64,000 nucleotides of DNA, from contig JAGLOP010000001.1 of the NCBI GenBank assembly GCA_023138835.1, positions 124,001 through 188,000 of the forward strand, read 5' to 3'. Position numbers and translations under genes: made by a program. Numbering within the stretch: position 1 is the first letter of the stretch; each line of letters starts with the position of its first letter. The notes below the pieces were generated by a model. That model had not been told where the DNA came from and did not search any database. It saw only the letters and a program-made list of their open reading frames with translations. The stretch is from Arcobacteraceae bacterium (GTDB lineage Bacteria > Campylobacterota > Campylobacteria > Campylobacterales > Arcobacteraceae). This document shows positions 1 through 9,189 of this stretch, piece after piece.

Positions 1-1088
1 AAATCAGGTTTATCAACTAAAACTTGCCTGTCAAATCTACCGGGTCGCAACAATGCAGGATCTAAAATTTCAGGTCTATTTGTAGCTGCTAATATAATTA
101 CAGGAGCTTCTCCATCACCTTTAAATCCATCCATCTCTGCTAATAGTTGATTTAAAGTTTGCTCTCTTTCATCATTTCCACCAATTCCACCGCTCGCTCG
201 GCTTTTACCAATAGCATCAATCTCATCAATAAAAATAATCGCAGGTGCTACTTTTTTAGCTTGTTCAAACAAATCTCGTACCCTGCTTGCCCCTACTCCA
301 ACAAACATCTCAATAAATGAAGAACCGGTCACACTTAAAAATTCAACATTTGCTTCACCTGCAACTGCTTTGGCTAATAAAGTTTTACCGGTACCTGGAG
401 GTCCTACAAGTAAAACACCTTTTGGTATTTGAGCACCCAAATTTATATATTTATCAGGAGATTTAAGAAATTCAACTATCTCAGCAACTTCCTCTTTAGC
501 TTCTTTATTTCCAGCCATATCTGCAAATGTTACATTTGGTTTTTCACTGTTTATCATCTTCTTAGCACCACCCATACCAAGAATTCCACCGGCACCGCCA
601 CCCATAGATTTTGACATTCTTTTAGCTAAAAACATCCAAATACCAAAGAAAATAGCTAAAGGCAATATCCAGCCAAATAACATATCTGCAAATAAATTTT
701 GTTCATTTACTCCACCATAAGCAATATCATTTGCTTCAAGCAAAGGGATTAATGTATCATCAGGAATTACCCTTAATGCTCTATAAGTTATTTGAGACCC
801 GTGTGTTGCTTTAGATGTTGCTTTTATACCGGTATCACCAATACCAACATACTCAATTTGTCCATTTTTAATTAATTGTTTTAAATCAGAATACGAGACT
901 TTTTTGTAACTGGTTTGTCCATAAGATGCCTGTCCGCCATTTGCATTCATATCATCTTGAGGAAAAAAACTTTTAAATGCCATAATGGTAACCAAAGAAA
1001 ATAGTACAAATACTATCATTGGATTATTTTCAAAAAAATTCTTATTCTTATTATCGTTATTGTTTTTATTATCGTTATTATTTCTCAT
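1..1088 (-). CDS. ftsH: ATP-dependent zinc metalloprotease FtsH (C-terminus beyond window)
   Basis: Membrane-anchored AAA+ protease that degrades misfolded membrane proteins and short-lived regulators. Reading the minus strand from ATG at 1088 gives 362 residues, open to the window edge. Two membrane segments (about 23-42 and 136-155) flank a periplasmic loop. Walker A GPPGTGKT lies at 229-236, Walker B IIFIDE at 284-289, and the second region of homology with RPGRFDR near 348-354. The HExxH zinc site would lie outside the window. The first 20 residues are Asn/Lys/Asp-rich, coded by an imperfect AAT/GAT repeat. It starts 5 nt after prmA; the prmA-ftsH order is known from Campylobacter. Identity is secure. 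Confidence 0.97.
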   Translation of the reverse strand, partial: MRNNNDNKNNNDNKNKNFFENNPMIVFVLFSLVTIMAFKSFFPQDDMNANGGQASYGQTSYKKVSYSDLKQLIKNGQIEYVGIGDTGIKATSKATHGSQITYRALRVIPDDTLIPLLEANDIAYGGVNEQNLFADMLFGWILPLAIFFGIWMFLAKRMSKSMGGGAGGILGMGGAKKMINSEKPNVTFADMAGNKEAKEEVAEIVEFLKSPDKYINLGAQIPKGVLLVGPPGTGKTLLAKAVAGEANVEFLSVTGSSFIEMFVGVGASRVRDLFEQAKKVAPAIIFIDEIDAIGKSRASGGIGGNDEREQTLNQLLAEMDGFKGDGEAPVIILAATNRPEILDPALLRPGRFDRQVLVDKPD

Positions 1089-1093
1089 ATTTT

Positions 1094-1927
1094 CTATTTG
1101 CTCCCATATTTTACTATTAAAGTAACCCATTCATTTTTTTGTATCTCTTCTATAAGTTCACAATCTTGGAACTTATTTAACACTTTATCTTTATACTTAT
1201 CCATTATCCCTGAAAGTATTATTATACCATTATTTTTAGTGACTTTTTTTAAATCTTTATTAATCATTATAAGTACATCTGCAACTATATTTGCTATTAC
1301 AACATCATAAGTTTTTATTGTGTCCTTACATGAACCTTCCCAAAAATTATCACAGCTAACACCATTAACTTCAAAGTTCTTAACAGCATCTTCAACTGCT
1401 ATAATATCTGTATCACAAATATCTACAACAGCTTCTAACTTTGCACTTGCAATTCCTAAAATACCACTTCCACAACCAACATCAATAACACTATCACCTT
1501 TTTGAACATATTTACTTATACTTTCTAAACAAGTACTTGTAGTTTCATGATGTCCGCTGCCAAATGTCAATGCAGGGTCTATTAAAATATTTTTTTTAGT
1601 ATCATTAGGCTCTGCCCAACTAGGATGAATATAAAAATCACCCACTTCAATAGCTTTTACAGAATCTTGATAAGCTTTAATCCAATCAATATTTTCTTTT
1701 TTTTCCAGTGTAGTTTTGCAACTAATCTCACTGTTGAATGCGCGAGTAAGCTCATTGGCAAACGCTATCATACCAGCTTCAATATCCACTAAATCATCTT
1801 CACTTCGAATAATTATAGTGCCATCAAGCTCTTCTATTGCTTCATCAACCAGACTAACAGCCAAATCCAAAAATAATTCATAGTACGATTCTGGTTGTAT
1901 TATAAGTTCATAATAAAATTTATTCAA
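1094..1927 (-). CDS. prmA: Ribosomal protein L11 methyltransferase PrmA
   Basis: Cytoplasmic SAM-dependent enzyme that methylates ribosomal protein L11. The 277-residue product has the PrmA signature GSGHHETT at 123-130 and SAM motif [13 protein letters not shown], at 147-158, after an N-terminal substrate-recognition domain of about 100 residues. The start is TTG (1925-1927), preceded by an AAAGG Shine-Dalgarno sequence; no better ATG exists upstream. It is followed 5 nt later by ftsH, so the two are probably co-transcribed. Length is usual for Campylobacterota PrmA, slightly shorter than the E. coli enzyme. Confidence 0.95.
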   Translation of the reverse strand: MNKFYYELIIQPESYYELFLDLAVSLVDEAIEELDGTIIIRSEDDLVDIEAGMIAFANELTRAFNSEISCKTTLEKKENIDWIKAYQDSVKAIEVGDFYIHPSWAEPNDTKKNILIDPALTFGSGHHETTSTCLESISKYVQKGDSVIDVGCGSGILGIASAKLEAVVDICDTDIIAVEDAVKNFEVNGVSCDNFWEGSCKDTIKTYDVVIANIVADVLIMINKDLKKVTKNNGIIILSGIMDKYKDKVLNKFQDCELIEEIQKNEWVTLIVKYGSK

Positions 1928-1992
1928 TTATCTTTACCTTTTATAAAATAAGGTAGATTGTATCTAAAGTTGGTGGGATATTTGCTGAAATA

Positions 1993-3000
1993 TTATTTAA
2001 GTAAAAAAACCACTTCATCATATTTATTTAAAAAATATGAGTGAACTATTTTGAAGCCTAATTTTTTAATATTAAACTGTTCTTTTTTCTTTTCTTTATG
2101 TGAAATAAATAACATTAACATATCAATATTTTCTTTCATATTTTCTATTAGATTATAACCACCCTCAATCATAATAAAGTTATTATTTTTAAGTTCTTCT
2201 AAATTATTAGTAATATTTACTTTTCTATTTGGTACATTAAAAAGCGGTATTGTTGTATCAAATTCTTTATTTTTAGAATAGATTAAAATATCTGAGCTTT
2301 TCGTTATTTTTGCAAATCGACTATCCAAAGTTGGTCTATCAATTCTTACTGTTTGACCACCAATCACCATTAATGACAATTTTGTCCTAATATTATGCAC
2401 CAAATCCAAACTATCTTGTGTAGTTATATAACCGCCTGTCACACTTCCATCTTCTCTCATAGCTAGTTTAAAAAAAGTGAAATTCTTCTGTTGCCATTTG
2501 ATAAATGGTAATAATAAATCATTAGCCTCTTCTTTACAAATATCAGTTATCACTTCAATATCTGCATTTTCAAGTCTTTGTTTTCCGCCGCTAGCTTCAT
2601 TATTTGGGTCAAGCATTCCAATTACAACTTTTTTAATATTTATATTTTCAAGTAACATTGCACAAGCGGGAGTACGACCAATATGATTACAGGGTTCCAA
2701 AGTTACATAAATTGTACAATCTTTGAAAAAGTTATTATGGTTTTGTATTAAAAAGTTATGGATATCTGATGAGCTTTCTAAATTTTTAATTTGTGAGTTT
2801 GGATAAGTTGTAAGATATGCAGATTTAAGTGCATTTACTTCTGCATGAGCCAGTCCTGCTTCTTTATGAGCTTCTACCGCTAATACTTCATCATCTTTTA
2901 CAACACAAGCACCAACAGCAGGATTTGGATAAGTTAAAAATTGATATTTCCAAGCTTCAGTAATGGCAAGCTTCATATAAAAGCTGTCATTTTGAAGCAT
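1993..3000 (-). CDS. ribD: Bifunctional riboflavin deaminase/reductase RibD
   Basis: Two successive steps of riboflavin synthesis: deamination of the diaminopyrimidine intermediate, then reduction of its ribose. The N-terminal cytidine-deaminase-like domain (about 1-145) has zinc ligands H52 (HAEVNA), C104 and C113 (EPCNHIGRTPAC). The C-terminal half (about 170-335) resembles the RibD/DHFR-like reductase but is divergent and rather short. It follows rimP by 6 nt in the same direction and probably belongs to that transcription unit. Confidence is high for the deaminase half, somewhat lower for activity of the reductase half. Confidence 0.92.
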   Translation of the reverse strand: MLQNDSFYMKLAITEAWKYQFLTYPNPAVGACVVKDDEVLAVEAHKEAGLAHAEVNALKSAYLTTYPNSQIKNLESSSDIHNFLIQNHNNFFKDCTIYVTLEPCNHIGRTPACAMLLENINIKKVVIGMLDPNNEASGGKQRLENADIEVITDICKEEANDLLLPFIKWQQKNFTFFKLAMREDGSVTGGYITTQDSLDLVHNIRTKLSLMVIGGQTVRIDRPTLDSRFAKITKSSDILIYSKNKEFDTTIPLFNVPNRKVNITNNLEELKNNNFIMIEGGYNLIENMKENIDMLMLFISHKEKKKEQFNIKKLGFKIVHSYFLNKYDEVVFLLK

Positions 3001-3006
3001 ATTAAA

Positions 3007-3447
3007 TTATTTTTTCCATTTGAAAGTAGTAGAAGCAGATAATACATCATCAAACTTAACTGTTTGAGTATCTCCCTGCATATCTTTTATAGTTAAAGTA
3101 CCATCTTCGTCAGCTTGTACTAATTCACCCTTTACAATTTCCATAGAGTATTCTTTAATCTTTACATTTTCCCCGACTGAACCTATAAAATGGTTTAGAG
3201 TTTTTAATTTTCTCTCAATTCCCGGGCTGCTTACTTCAAGTTTATATTTGCCGTTCATTGGCTCATTTACATCTAAAAGCGGTGATACCATACGGCTTAC
3301 TTCGGCACATTTGTCAAGACTGATTCCATCCGGACTTGAGATATAAATTCTAAAAATATTATTATCATGTTCCCTAGCTGTTGTTGTATCATAAAGCCTC
3401 ACACCACAACCCTCAACAGCTATTTTAATTGATTCTTCTAATTCCAT
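3007..3447 (-). CDS. rimP: Ribosome maturation factor RimP
   Basis: Assembly factor for the 30S subunit. The 146-residue protein has the RimP N-terminal domain with the family motif LEVSSPGIERKL near residues 70-81 and a C-terminal SH3-like domain. It sits 2 nt after rbfA in the order infB-rbfA-rimP, which is also found in Campylobacter jejuni and Helicobacter pylori and groups translation initiation with 30S maturation. ATG start. Nothing unusual. Confidence 0.93.
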   Translation of the reverse strand: MELEESIKIAVEGCGVRLYDTTTAREHDNNIFRIYISSPDGISLDKCAEVSRMVSPLLDVNEPMNGKYKLEVSSPGIERKLKTLNHFIGSVGENVKIKEYSMEIVKGELVQADEDGTLTIKDMQGDTQTVKFDDVLSASTTFKWKK

Positions 3448-3449
3448 AA

Positions 3450-3818
3450 TTAATCTTTCCCATCTTCTTTTTTAGAAGCAATCTGAGCAAACAGATCTTC
3501 CATTTTATTTCTTTTATCAAGCATATCATCTTTTTGGAATGTAAAATCTGGACATTTATACCACCCGGTTGCATTTAAACAATGACTTTTAATACGACCA
3601 CTTGCTTTTCTTAAAAGTTGTCTTATCTCTTTAAGTTCAGCATTATTATAATCGCTACCGTCAAAATAAACTCTAGCATCATATTTACCATTTTTACAAT
3701 CAACTTCAGTAATAGGCAAAGAGTTTATTCGGCTATCATTTAATTCACTCAAAGCCTCAGGGATCAACTCCATAAGCAAAGACTCTGTTCTCTGTAAATT
3801 TATACTTTTATCGTGCAT
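3450..3818 (-). CDS. rbfA: Ribosome-binding factor RbfA
   Basis: Cold-shock-associated factor that binds the 30S subunit and helps mature the 5' end of 16S rRNA. The 122-residue product has the KH-like RbfA pattern: an N-terminal helix (INLQRTESLLMELIPEAL), a central DARVYF strand, then LRKASGRIKSHCL and a region of strands ending in PDFTF. Family length is about 110-130. It lies 54 nt after infB and 2 nt before rimP; start is ATG. The position in the infB cluster supports the assignment. Confidence 0.9.
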   Translation of the reverse strand: MHDKSINLQRTESLLMELIPEALSELNDSRINSLPITEVDCKNGKYDARVYFDGSDYNNAELKEIRQLLRKASGRIKSHCLNATGWYKCPDFTFQKDDMLDKRNKMEDLFAQIASKKEDGKD

Positions 3819-3871
3819 TTAATTCACCTTTCAACAATTGAGTAATACTTAGTTTTGTGAAAGATTGAATA

Positions 3872-6652
3872 TTAGTCAATTGTTTGTGCTTCTTTGTGTT
3901 CTATGAATGTCTCTATATAGTCATTAACTTGTAAGTCATTGAATTTTTCAAATATAATACCACATTCAAATCCGTTAGCAACTTCTTTAACATCATCTTT
4001 AAATCTTTTAAGTGATTTAATAGCACCTGTATAAATAACAACACCATCACGAATTACTCTAGCCATTCCACCACGTACAACTTTACCGTCTGTAACTTTA
4101 CATCCTGCAACAGTTCCTACTTTTGGAACAACAAATGTTTCAAGAATATTAGCCTGACCGGTATTTTCTTCAACTACAATCTCTTGCATCATACCAGATA
4201 ATGTATCTTTAATATCATCTATTAATTGATAAATAATAGAATAAGTTTTAATCTCAATTCCATCAGCTTTAGCTTTAGTTTTAACACTTCCTGTAGGTCT
4301 TACATTAAATCCTAAAATAATTGTATTTTCCCCAGCCGCTGCTAAACTTAAATCAGCTTCAGTAATTCCACCGACACCGGCACTTAAAACTTTTACTTTT
4401 ACTTCATCATTTTTAATAGCTTCTAAACTTCCTTTAATAGCTTCCAAAGAACCACCCGCATCAGCTTTAATAATTACCGGTAGTGCTTGAATTTTACCTT
4501 CAGCAATTAATCCGGCCATCTCATCAAGTGTAACTTTAGTAGAGTGACTTAATTCTTTAGCACGTGCATGTTCAGCTCTTGTAGTTGCAATCTCTTTAGC
4601 TTCATTGATACTGTTTTGAGCAACAAGTGAAACACCCGTAATAGGAACTTCACCAAGTCCTACTACTTGACCTGTATGACTAAGTCCAAGTTCTTTTACA
4701 GATTTACCTTGGTCGTTCATAATTGCTTTTACTTTACCAAATGTTGTATCAGCAACAATACTGTCACCAACTCTTAAAGTACCATTTTGAACAATAATTG
4801 TTGCAACCGGACCTCTACCTTTTTGTGTAGAAGATTCTAATACTGTTGCCTTACAAAGTGCAGTAGGATCTGCTTGTAATTCTAAAAGTTCAGCTGATAA
4901 ATTAATAGTTTCAAGTAAATCTTCAATACCCATTCCAGTTTGAGCAGAAACAGGAATAAATTCAATATCCCCACCCCAGTCAGCCGCCATCATATCATGC
5001 TCTGCCATTCCAGATTTAACCATATCAAGATTTGCAGCTTCTTTATCCATTTTATTAACAGCAACAATTATTGGAGCGCCACTCTCTTTAGCTGCCTTAA
5101 TAGACTCTATAGTTTGAGGTTTAACACCATCATCAGCAGCAACAACAATAATAATAATATCAGTAACCTTTGCACCTCTAACTCTCATAGCTTTAAATGC
5201 TTCATGCCCCGGAGTATCTACAAATGTAATGTCATGACCATTTTTATTAATAGTATACGCTGAGATATGTTGAGTAATACCGCCAGCTTCACCTGCCGCT
5301 ACTCTACTACTTCTGATTTTATCAAGAAGTGAAGTTTTACCATGGTCAACATGTCCCATAATAGTTACAACAGGAGGTCTTGAAACAAAATTAGTTGTAT
5401 CAATCTCTTCATCTTCATAAGCTTCTTCATAATTTACTTCTTCAAGTTCATCTTTAATAGTAATTTCAATTTCATACTCTTCACCTAAAATTTCAATCTC
5501 ATCATTTCCTAAGAAATCATTTTTAGTTACCATCATACCAAGCATAAATAGTTTACCTATAACATCACCAGCAGTTTTGCCGATTTTTTCAGCGAACTCA
5601 TGTACTCTACATTGTTCAGGAATAGTAACTTCTGTAATATCTTCAACGTCTAGAGGCTTCACATATTTCTTCTTCCTACCGCCTCTTTTAAGTCCACGAG
5701 GTCTATTACCAAATGCGCTAGGCCTATTTGGTCTGTTTTGATCTGTTTGTTTTTTTCTTGGAGGTTCTTGTAAGAATTTAGATGTTTCCATTAAGTTCAT
5801 ATCATGAAGCATAATCTCTTCACCTATTATAGAATCATCACTTGCTTTAAAATCACTGCTGGTATCAACATGTAAAACCTTTCCATGCTCATGCGATTTA
5901 GCTGGAATTCTTTTAGTTTGTTTTTTTGCTCTAGGAGTATATGATTCTTTTAATTCAGGAGTTTTACCAAATAATTCACTCATAGATTTCATTGATTGTT
6001 TTTTAGCATTCTCGTCATTTGTATTATAAGTTGGATGTGTAATTACAGGTTTTCTTTTCTTAACAATTGTTAAACCTCTTTTTTTCAATACAATTTTTTC
6101 ACCATTTACATTGCTGCCAACTAATGGCTTAGGAGCTTGAGGTTCCTCTTTTTGAACAACTTTTTCAACTTTAGGTTCCTCTTTAACTACAGGCTTAACA
6201 ATAGGAGTCTCTTCTTTAACTTCAACAGTTTTTACAACTTTTTCTACTTTAGATTTTACTTCAATTGCTTCTTTAGCTAAATCTTTTTTCGATGATACTT
6301 TTGTGATTCCTTTATTTACCGGTGCTTTTTTAACAACTGGTTTAGCAGGAGACTCTTCTTTTGGCTTTATAGCTTCTTTAACTTCTTGCTTTTTAGGAGT
6401 TTCTTCAACTTTCTCTTCTACTTTAACTTCAGCTTTTTCAACTATTTCTTGTTTTTTTACTGATTCTTTTTGCTTTAAAAGTTTACTCTTTCCAGTCATA
6501 ATATAGCTTGTTATCTCTTCAGCAACATCATCTGAAACAGAACTTTGAACAGATTTTAATTCTATCCCTAAGTCTGAAGCTTTACTTATAACTTCAGCAC
6601 TTGTTGCTCCTGATTCTTCTGCTATTTCATATACTCTTACTTTATCATCCAT
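3872..6652 (-). CDS. infB: Translation initiation factor IF-2
   Basis: GTPase that brings initiator fMet-tRNA to the 30S subunit and promotes subunit joining. The 926-residue product starts with an IF2_N domain (about 1-50), followed by a long Lys/Glu/Val/Pro-rich low-complexity linker (about 60-180), a second IF2_N region near 345-400, and the G domain with GHVDHGKT at 433-440, DTPGHE, and NKMD. Domains II-IV follow. The first 8 nt overlap the end of the ylxR-like gene, suggesting translational coupling. Certain by sequence and context. Confidence 0.98.
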   Translation of the reverse strand: MDDKVRVYEIAEESGATSAEVISKASDLGIELKSVQSSVSDDVAEEITSYIMTGKSKLLKQKESVKKQEIVEKAEVKVEEKVEETPKKQEVKEAIKPKEESPAKPVVKKAPVNKGITKVSSKKDLAKEAIEVKSKVEKVVKTVEVKEETPIVKPVVKEEPKVEKVVQKEEPQAPKPLVGSNVNGEKIVLKKRGLTIVKKRKPVITHPTYNTNDENAKKQSMKSMSELFGKTPELKESYTPRAKKQTKRIPAKSHEHGKVLHVDTSSDFKASDDSIIGEEIMLHDMNLMETSKFLQEPPRKKQTDQNRPNRPSAFGNRPRGLKRGGRKKKYVKPLDVEDITEVTIPEQCRVHEFAEKIGKTAGDVIGKLFMLGMMVTKNDFLGNDEIEILGEEYEIEITIKDELEEVNYEEAYEDEEIDTTNFVSRPPVVTIMGHVDHGKTSLLDKIRSSRVAAGEAGGITQHISAYTINKNGHDITFVDTPGHEAFKAMRVRGAKVTDIIIIVVAADDGVKPQTIESIKAAKESGAPIIVAVNKMDKEAANLDMVKSGMAEHDMMAADWGGDIEFIPVSAQTGMGIEDLLETINLSAELLELQADPTALCKATVLESSTQKGRGPVATIIVQNGTLRVGDSIVADTTFGKVKAIMNDQGKSVKELGLSHTGQVVGLGEVPITGVSLVAQNSINEAKEIATTRAEHARAKELSHSTKVTLDEMAGLIAEGKIQALPVIIKADAGGSLEAIKGSLEAIKNDEVKVKVLSAGVGGITEADLSLAAAGENTIILGFNVRPTGSVKTKAKADGIEIKTYSIIYQLIDDIKDTLSGMMQEIVVEENTGQANILETFVVPKVGTVAGCKVTDGKVVRGGMARVIRDGVVIYTGAIKSLKRFKDDVKEVANGFECGIIFEKFNDLQVNDYIETFIEHKEAQTID

Positions 6653-6890
6653 TCTCTACTATCTCCTTAAGTTGTTCGAAATAATTATCTTTATTTCTAC
6701 ACTGTCTATACAGTGCCTTTTCGCATCTTTTTTGGTTTTTCAAACAATCATTGCATAAATAAAAACTTCTTCCACTGCCGCTAAAAGGCTTTAAGTTTTT
6801 ATCTATACACTGAAGTCTTACTAGTGTTGTTTGCTCAAATTTTTCTCTACAAGATATGCAAGTTCTTATAGGCTTTTTTAAATTAGTCAA
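6645..6890 (-). CDS. YlxR family (DUF448) small basic protein
   Basis: Small basic protein of the YlxR/DUF448 family, which is thought to bind RNA or nucleic acid and is nearly always beside infB. The 81 residues begin with the family pattern PIRTCISCREK at 6-16, then a GSGRSFYLCNDC segment near 39-50 and KRCEKAL near 55-60. Four cysteines are arranged in two pairs. The start is TTG (6888-6890); the nearest upstream ATG is in another frame. It overlaps infB by 8 nt. C. jejuni has an equivalent gene at the same place. Confidence 0.87.
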   Translation of the reverse strand: MTNLKKPIRTCISCREKFEQTTLVRLQCIDKNLKPFSGSGRSFYLCNDCLKNQKRCEKALYRQCRNKDNYFEQLKEIVENG

Positions 6891-6910
6891 TCATTGTACC
6901 CAAAAAAAAC

Positions 6911-7792
6911 TTAATACTCTACTTGTACGCCATCGTTATCAAAATCACAGCTAAATATTTTAAAATGTCTAAAATTTTCTCGCAATTTTGATACTAAGTT
7001 TTTGGCATCTTGTTCATACACTAAACTAAAAAATGTAGATCCACTTCCTGAAAGTGTACTCATCAAAGCACCGTTTCGTAAAGCAATCTTTTGCACTGAA
7101 AAAAGCTCAGGCATCTGCTTCATTCTATAATATTGGTGTATTCTGTCTTTTGAAGCATCTCTTAACATATCCCAATTTTCACTCATAAAAGCTGCTGTTA
7201 TCAAAGAGCTGTGAGATATATTGAAAATTGTATCATCTTTATTATACTTATACGGTAAAGTTTTTCTTGAAAGATGTGTAGAAATTGGTCTATTTGGTAT
7301 TACTACAACAGCTTTTAAAGTTAACGGCAAGCTCTTCTTTATAAAATTAACTTCGTTGTCATTTACTGTCGCAACCGTAAAACCACCCATAACAGCAGGT
7401 GTTATATTATCGGGATGTGATTCAAATTGTAAAGCCAAATTAAGTAATTTTTGTTTAGCTAGTTCTATCCCTTCAATTGCATAAGCAGAAGCAATTGCAC
7501 TAATAATTACAGCACTGCTGCTTCCCAAACCTCTTGATAATGGCACTTCATTTTGGAATTCAAATCTAAACTGCTGTTTTTTACTACTGATATTTTTATG
7601 AAAATCATTAAATATTGTAATAAACATATTATTATCTTTTAGTTTTGGATTCTTCGAACCCTCACCCTTAAGTGATACACTATGAAACTTTGAAGGTACT
7701 ATTTTTACCTGATTTCGCAAATTTATTGCCAAACCCAAAGTATCAAATCCAGGTCCCAAATTTGCACTTGTCGCTGGTACACTAACTAACAT
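6911..7792 (-). CDS. thrB: Homoserine kinase ThrB
   Basis: GHMP-family kinase that phosphorylates homoserine on the way to threonine. The 293-residue protein begins with the substrate-binding pattern PATSANLGPGFDTLG (6-20), carries the ATP-binding glycine loop GLGSSSA at 88-94, and has the C-terminal motif TLSGSGSTFFSL. Length is normal. It lies between tsaB and ylxR in the order known from Campylobacter. ATG start. No threonine attenuator was seen in the short gap upstream, so regulation is probably at the operon level. Confidence 0.95.
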   Translation of the reverse strand: MLVSVPATSANLGPGFDTLGLAINLRNQVKIVPSKFHSVSLKGEGSKNPKLKDNNMFITIFNDFHKNISSKKQQFRFEFQNEVPLSRGLGSSSAVIISAIASAYAIEGIELAKQKLLNLALQFESHPDNITPAVMGGFTVATVNDNEVNFIKKSLPLTLKAVVVIPNRPISTHLSRKTLPYKYNKDDTIFNISHSSLITAAFMSENWDMLRDASKDRIHQYYRMKQMPELFSVQKIALRNGALMSTLSGSGSTFFSLVYEQDAKNLVSKLRENFRHFKIFSCDFDNDGVQVEY

Positions 7793-7809
7793 ATCTACTC
7801 CTACTTTTT

Positions 7810-8265
7810 CTAATTAACTGCCGGAAGATTATAGTTTGGCAAACTATCTTCACTAAATATTTTTATATCTAAAACTTGTGGTAATTTAAAATCTTCCAAT
7901 TTTTTATCTTTTAAAAAATTAATCTCTATTTTACCATCTTTACTTTTAAAAAAATACTTTTTGGCAAGAGCTTTAATAGGACTGTTATTATTAAAATAAA
8001 ATCCGTCACAAGCCTTAAATGAAATATCATTTATAATACTCAAAGTTTTTAAAAACATATATGCAACTTTAATAGCCATAAAACTACCTGGACCATTAAC
8101 ATATAAAATTTCATCAATATTGTATTCTTTTAATACTTTATCAAAAATCATAGGCAAAACATCACTGGTCTTTCCCTCTTTTGAAATAGTTTCTATTAAT
8201 TTATTATTCTCATAAATTCCTACCAAAATAGGATTTGAAATCGAAATCACTAATACATTAATCAC
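7810..8265 (-). CDS. tsaB: TsaB-like tRNA threonylcarbamoyladenosine factor
   Basis: Partner of TsaD in making the t6A modification of ANN-decoding tRNAs. The 151-residue protein shows an actin-like ASKHA start (VLVISISNPILVGIYEN), and the family motif VNGPGSFMAIKVAYMFLKTL near 57-76, where typical TsaB reads GPGSFTGLRIG. It is much shorter than E. coli TsaB (231), lacking most of the second lobe, as is usual in Campylobacterota. GTG start at 8263-8265. It sits between lpxC and thrB as in C. jejuni. Confidence 0.8.
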   Translation of the reverse strand: MINVLVISISNPILVGIYENNKLIETISKEGKTSDVLPMIFDKVLKEYNIDEILYVNGPGSFMAIKVAYMFLKTLSIINDISFKACDGFYFNNNSPIKALAKKYFFKSKDGKIEINFLKDKKLEDFKLPQVLDIKIFSEDSLPNYNLPAVN

Positions 8266-8282
8266 TAATTTCTGCTCTCTCG

Positions 8283-9179
8283 TTAAGCTTTGGCATAAGC
8301 TAACTGCATCGCTTTAGCTTCTTCACGAGCTAATTCTAAATCCACAATTTCATAATTTGCAGGATCTTCCAAAAGCTTTTTTGTAAGTAAATGATTTAAA
8401 TGATGACTACCGGCATGTGCTCTATACTCACCAATCATCGTATATCCTAAAAGTGACATATCTCCAATTGCATCTAAAATTTTATGTCTTACAAATTCAT
8501 TATCGTATCTTAACCCCTCTGGATTGATTATTTTCTGTTCATCTAAAACTATAGCATTATCTAAACTTCCACCTTGAGCTAAACCGATACTTTGAAGATA
8601 TTGAACTTCATGTAAAAAACCAAAGGTTCTCGCTCGGCTTATATTTTCTTTATACTCTTCGATAGAATAATCAAACTTATAATGTTGTCCTGCAATGGCA
8701 GGATGGTCAAAAAGAATTGAAAAATCATAAATTATATGATTTGAGGGTTTTAACTTTACATATTTACCCTCAACTTTTATTTCTACTTCTTGTTTAATTA
8801 AAATAGCCTTCTTGGTTTCTTCTAACTGCTTAATACCAACCTCATCAATTAACATACAAAAACCACTGCTGCTACCATCTAATATAGGTACTTCATCATT
8901 ATCAAGTACCACACGAAGATTATCAATACCATAAGCATAAACAGCAGATAAAAGATGTTCGATTGTGGATATTACAACATCATCTTTACCAATTACCGTT
9001 GCCATTTTAGTATCTATTACATATTCCGGTGATAAAGGTATGGTTACCCCTTCGTCACTTCTATAAAATATAATACCGCTATTGGCTTCCAAAGGTTCCA
9101 AAGTCATTTTCACAGGTACTCCCTTATGAAGTCCCACTCCGACAATCTCAACACTTTTGGCTATTGTTCTTTGTTTCAT
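8283..9179 (-). CDS. lpxC: UDP-3-O-acyl-N-acetylglucosamine deacetylase LpxC
   Basis: Zinc enzyme for the committed step of lipid A synthesis. The 298 residues contain all expected metal and catalytic positions: H75 in STIEHLLSAV, H232 and D236 in RHKILDAIGD, and the late His-rich AGSHHLN segment (256-262); DGSSSGF is near 101-107. It lies 10 nt after the M23 peptidase gene, so two envelope functions share a transcript. ATG start. A Gram-negative envelope with lipid A is therefore expected. Confidence 0.97.
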   Translation of the reverse strand: MKQRTIAKSVEIVGVGLHKGVPVKMTLEPLEANSGIIFYRSDEGVTIPLSPEYVIDTKMATVIGKDDVVISTIEHLLSAVYAYGIDNLRVVLDNDEVPILDGSSSGFCMLIDEVGIKQLEETKKAILIKQEVEIKVEGKYVKLKPSNHIIYDFSILFDHPAIAGQHYKFDYSIEEYKENISRARTFGFLHEVQYLQSIGLAQGGSLDNAIVLDEQKIINPEGLRYDNEFVRHKILDAIGDMSLLGYTMIGEYRAHAGSHHLNHLLTKKLLEDPANYEIVDLELAREEAKAMQLAYAKA

Positions 9180-9189
9180 TAATCAGTCT

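Noticed and set aside
429-614. Plus-strand ORF opposite ftsH
   Set aside because: It lies wholly antisense to a certain ftsH reading frame with intact AAA motifs, has no ribosome site and no family resemblance.
1021-1085. Short AAT/GAT repeats at the ftsH start, considered as a repeat array
   Set aside because: They are in frame, code for an Asn/Lys-rich N-terminus and are too degenerate and short to be a CRISPR or minisatellite.
4940-5263. Plus-strand ORF of 107 residues within infB
   Set aside because: Antisense to the conserved G domain of infB; the Asn-rich run is only the mirror of Ile codons. No independent coding evidence.
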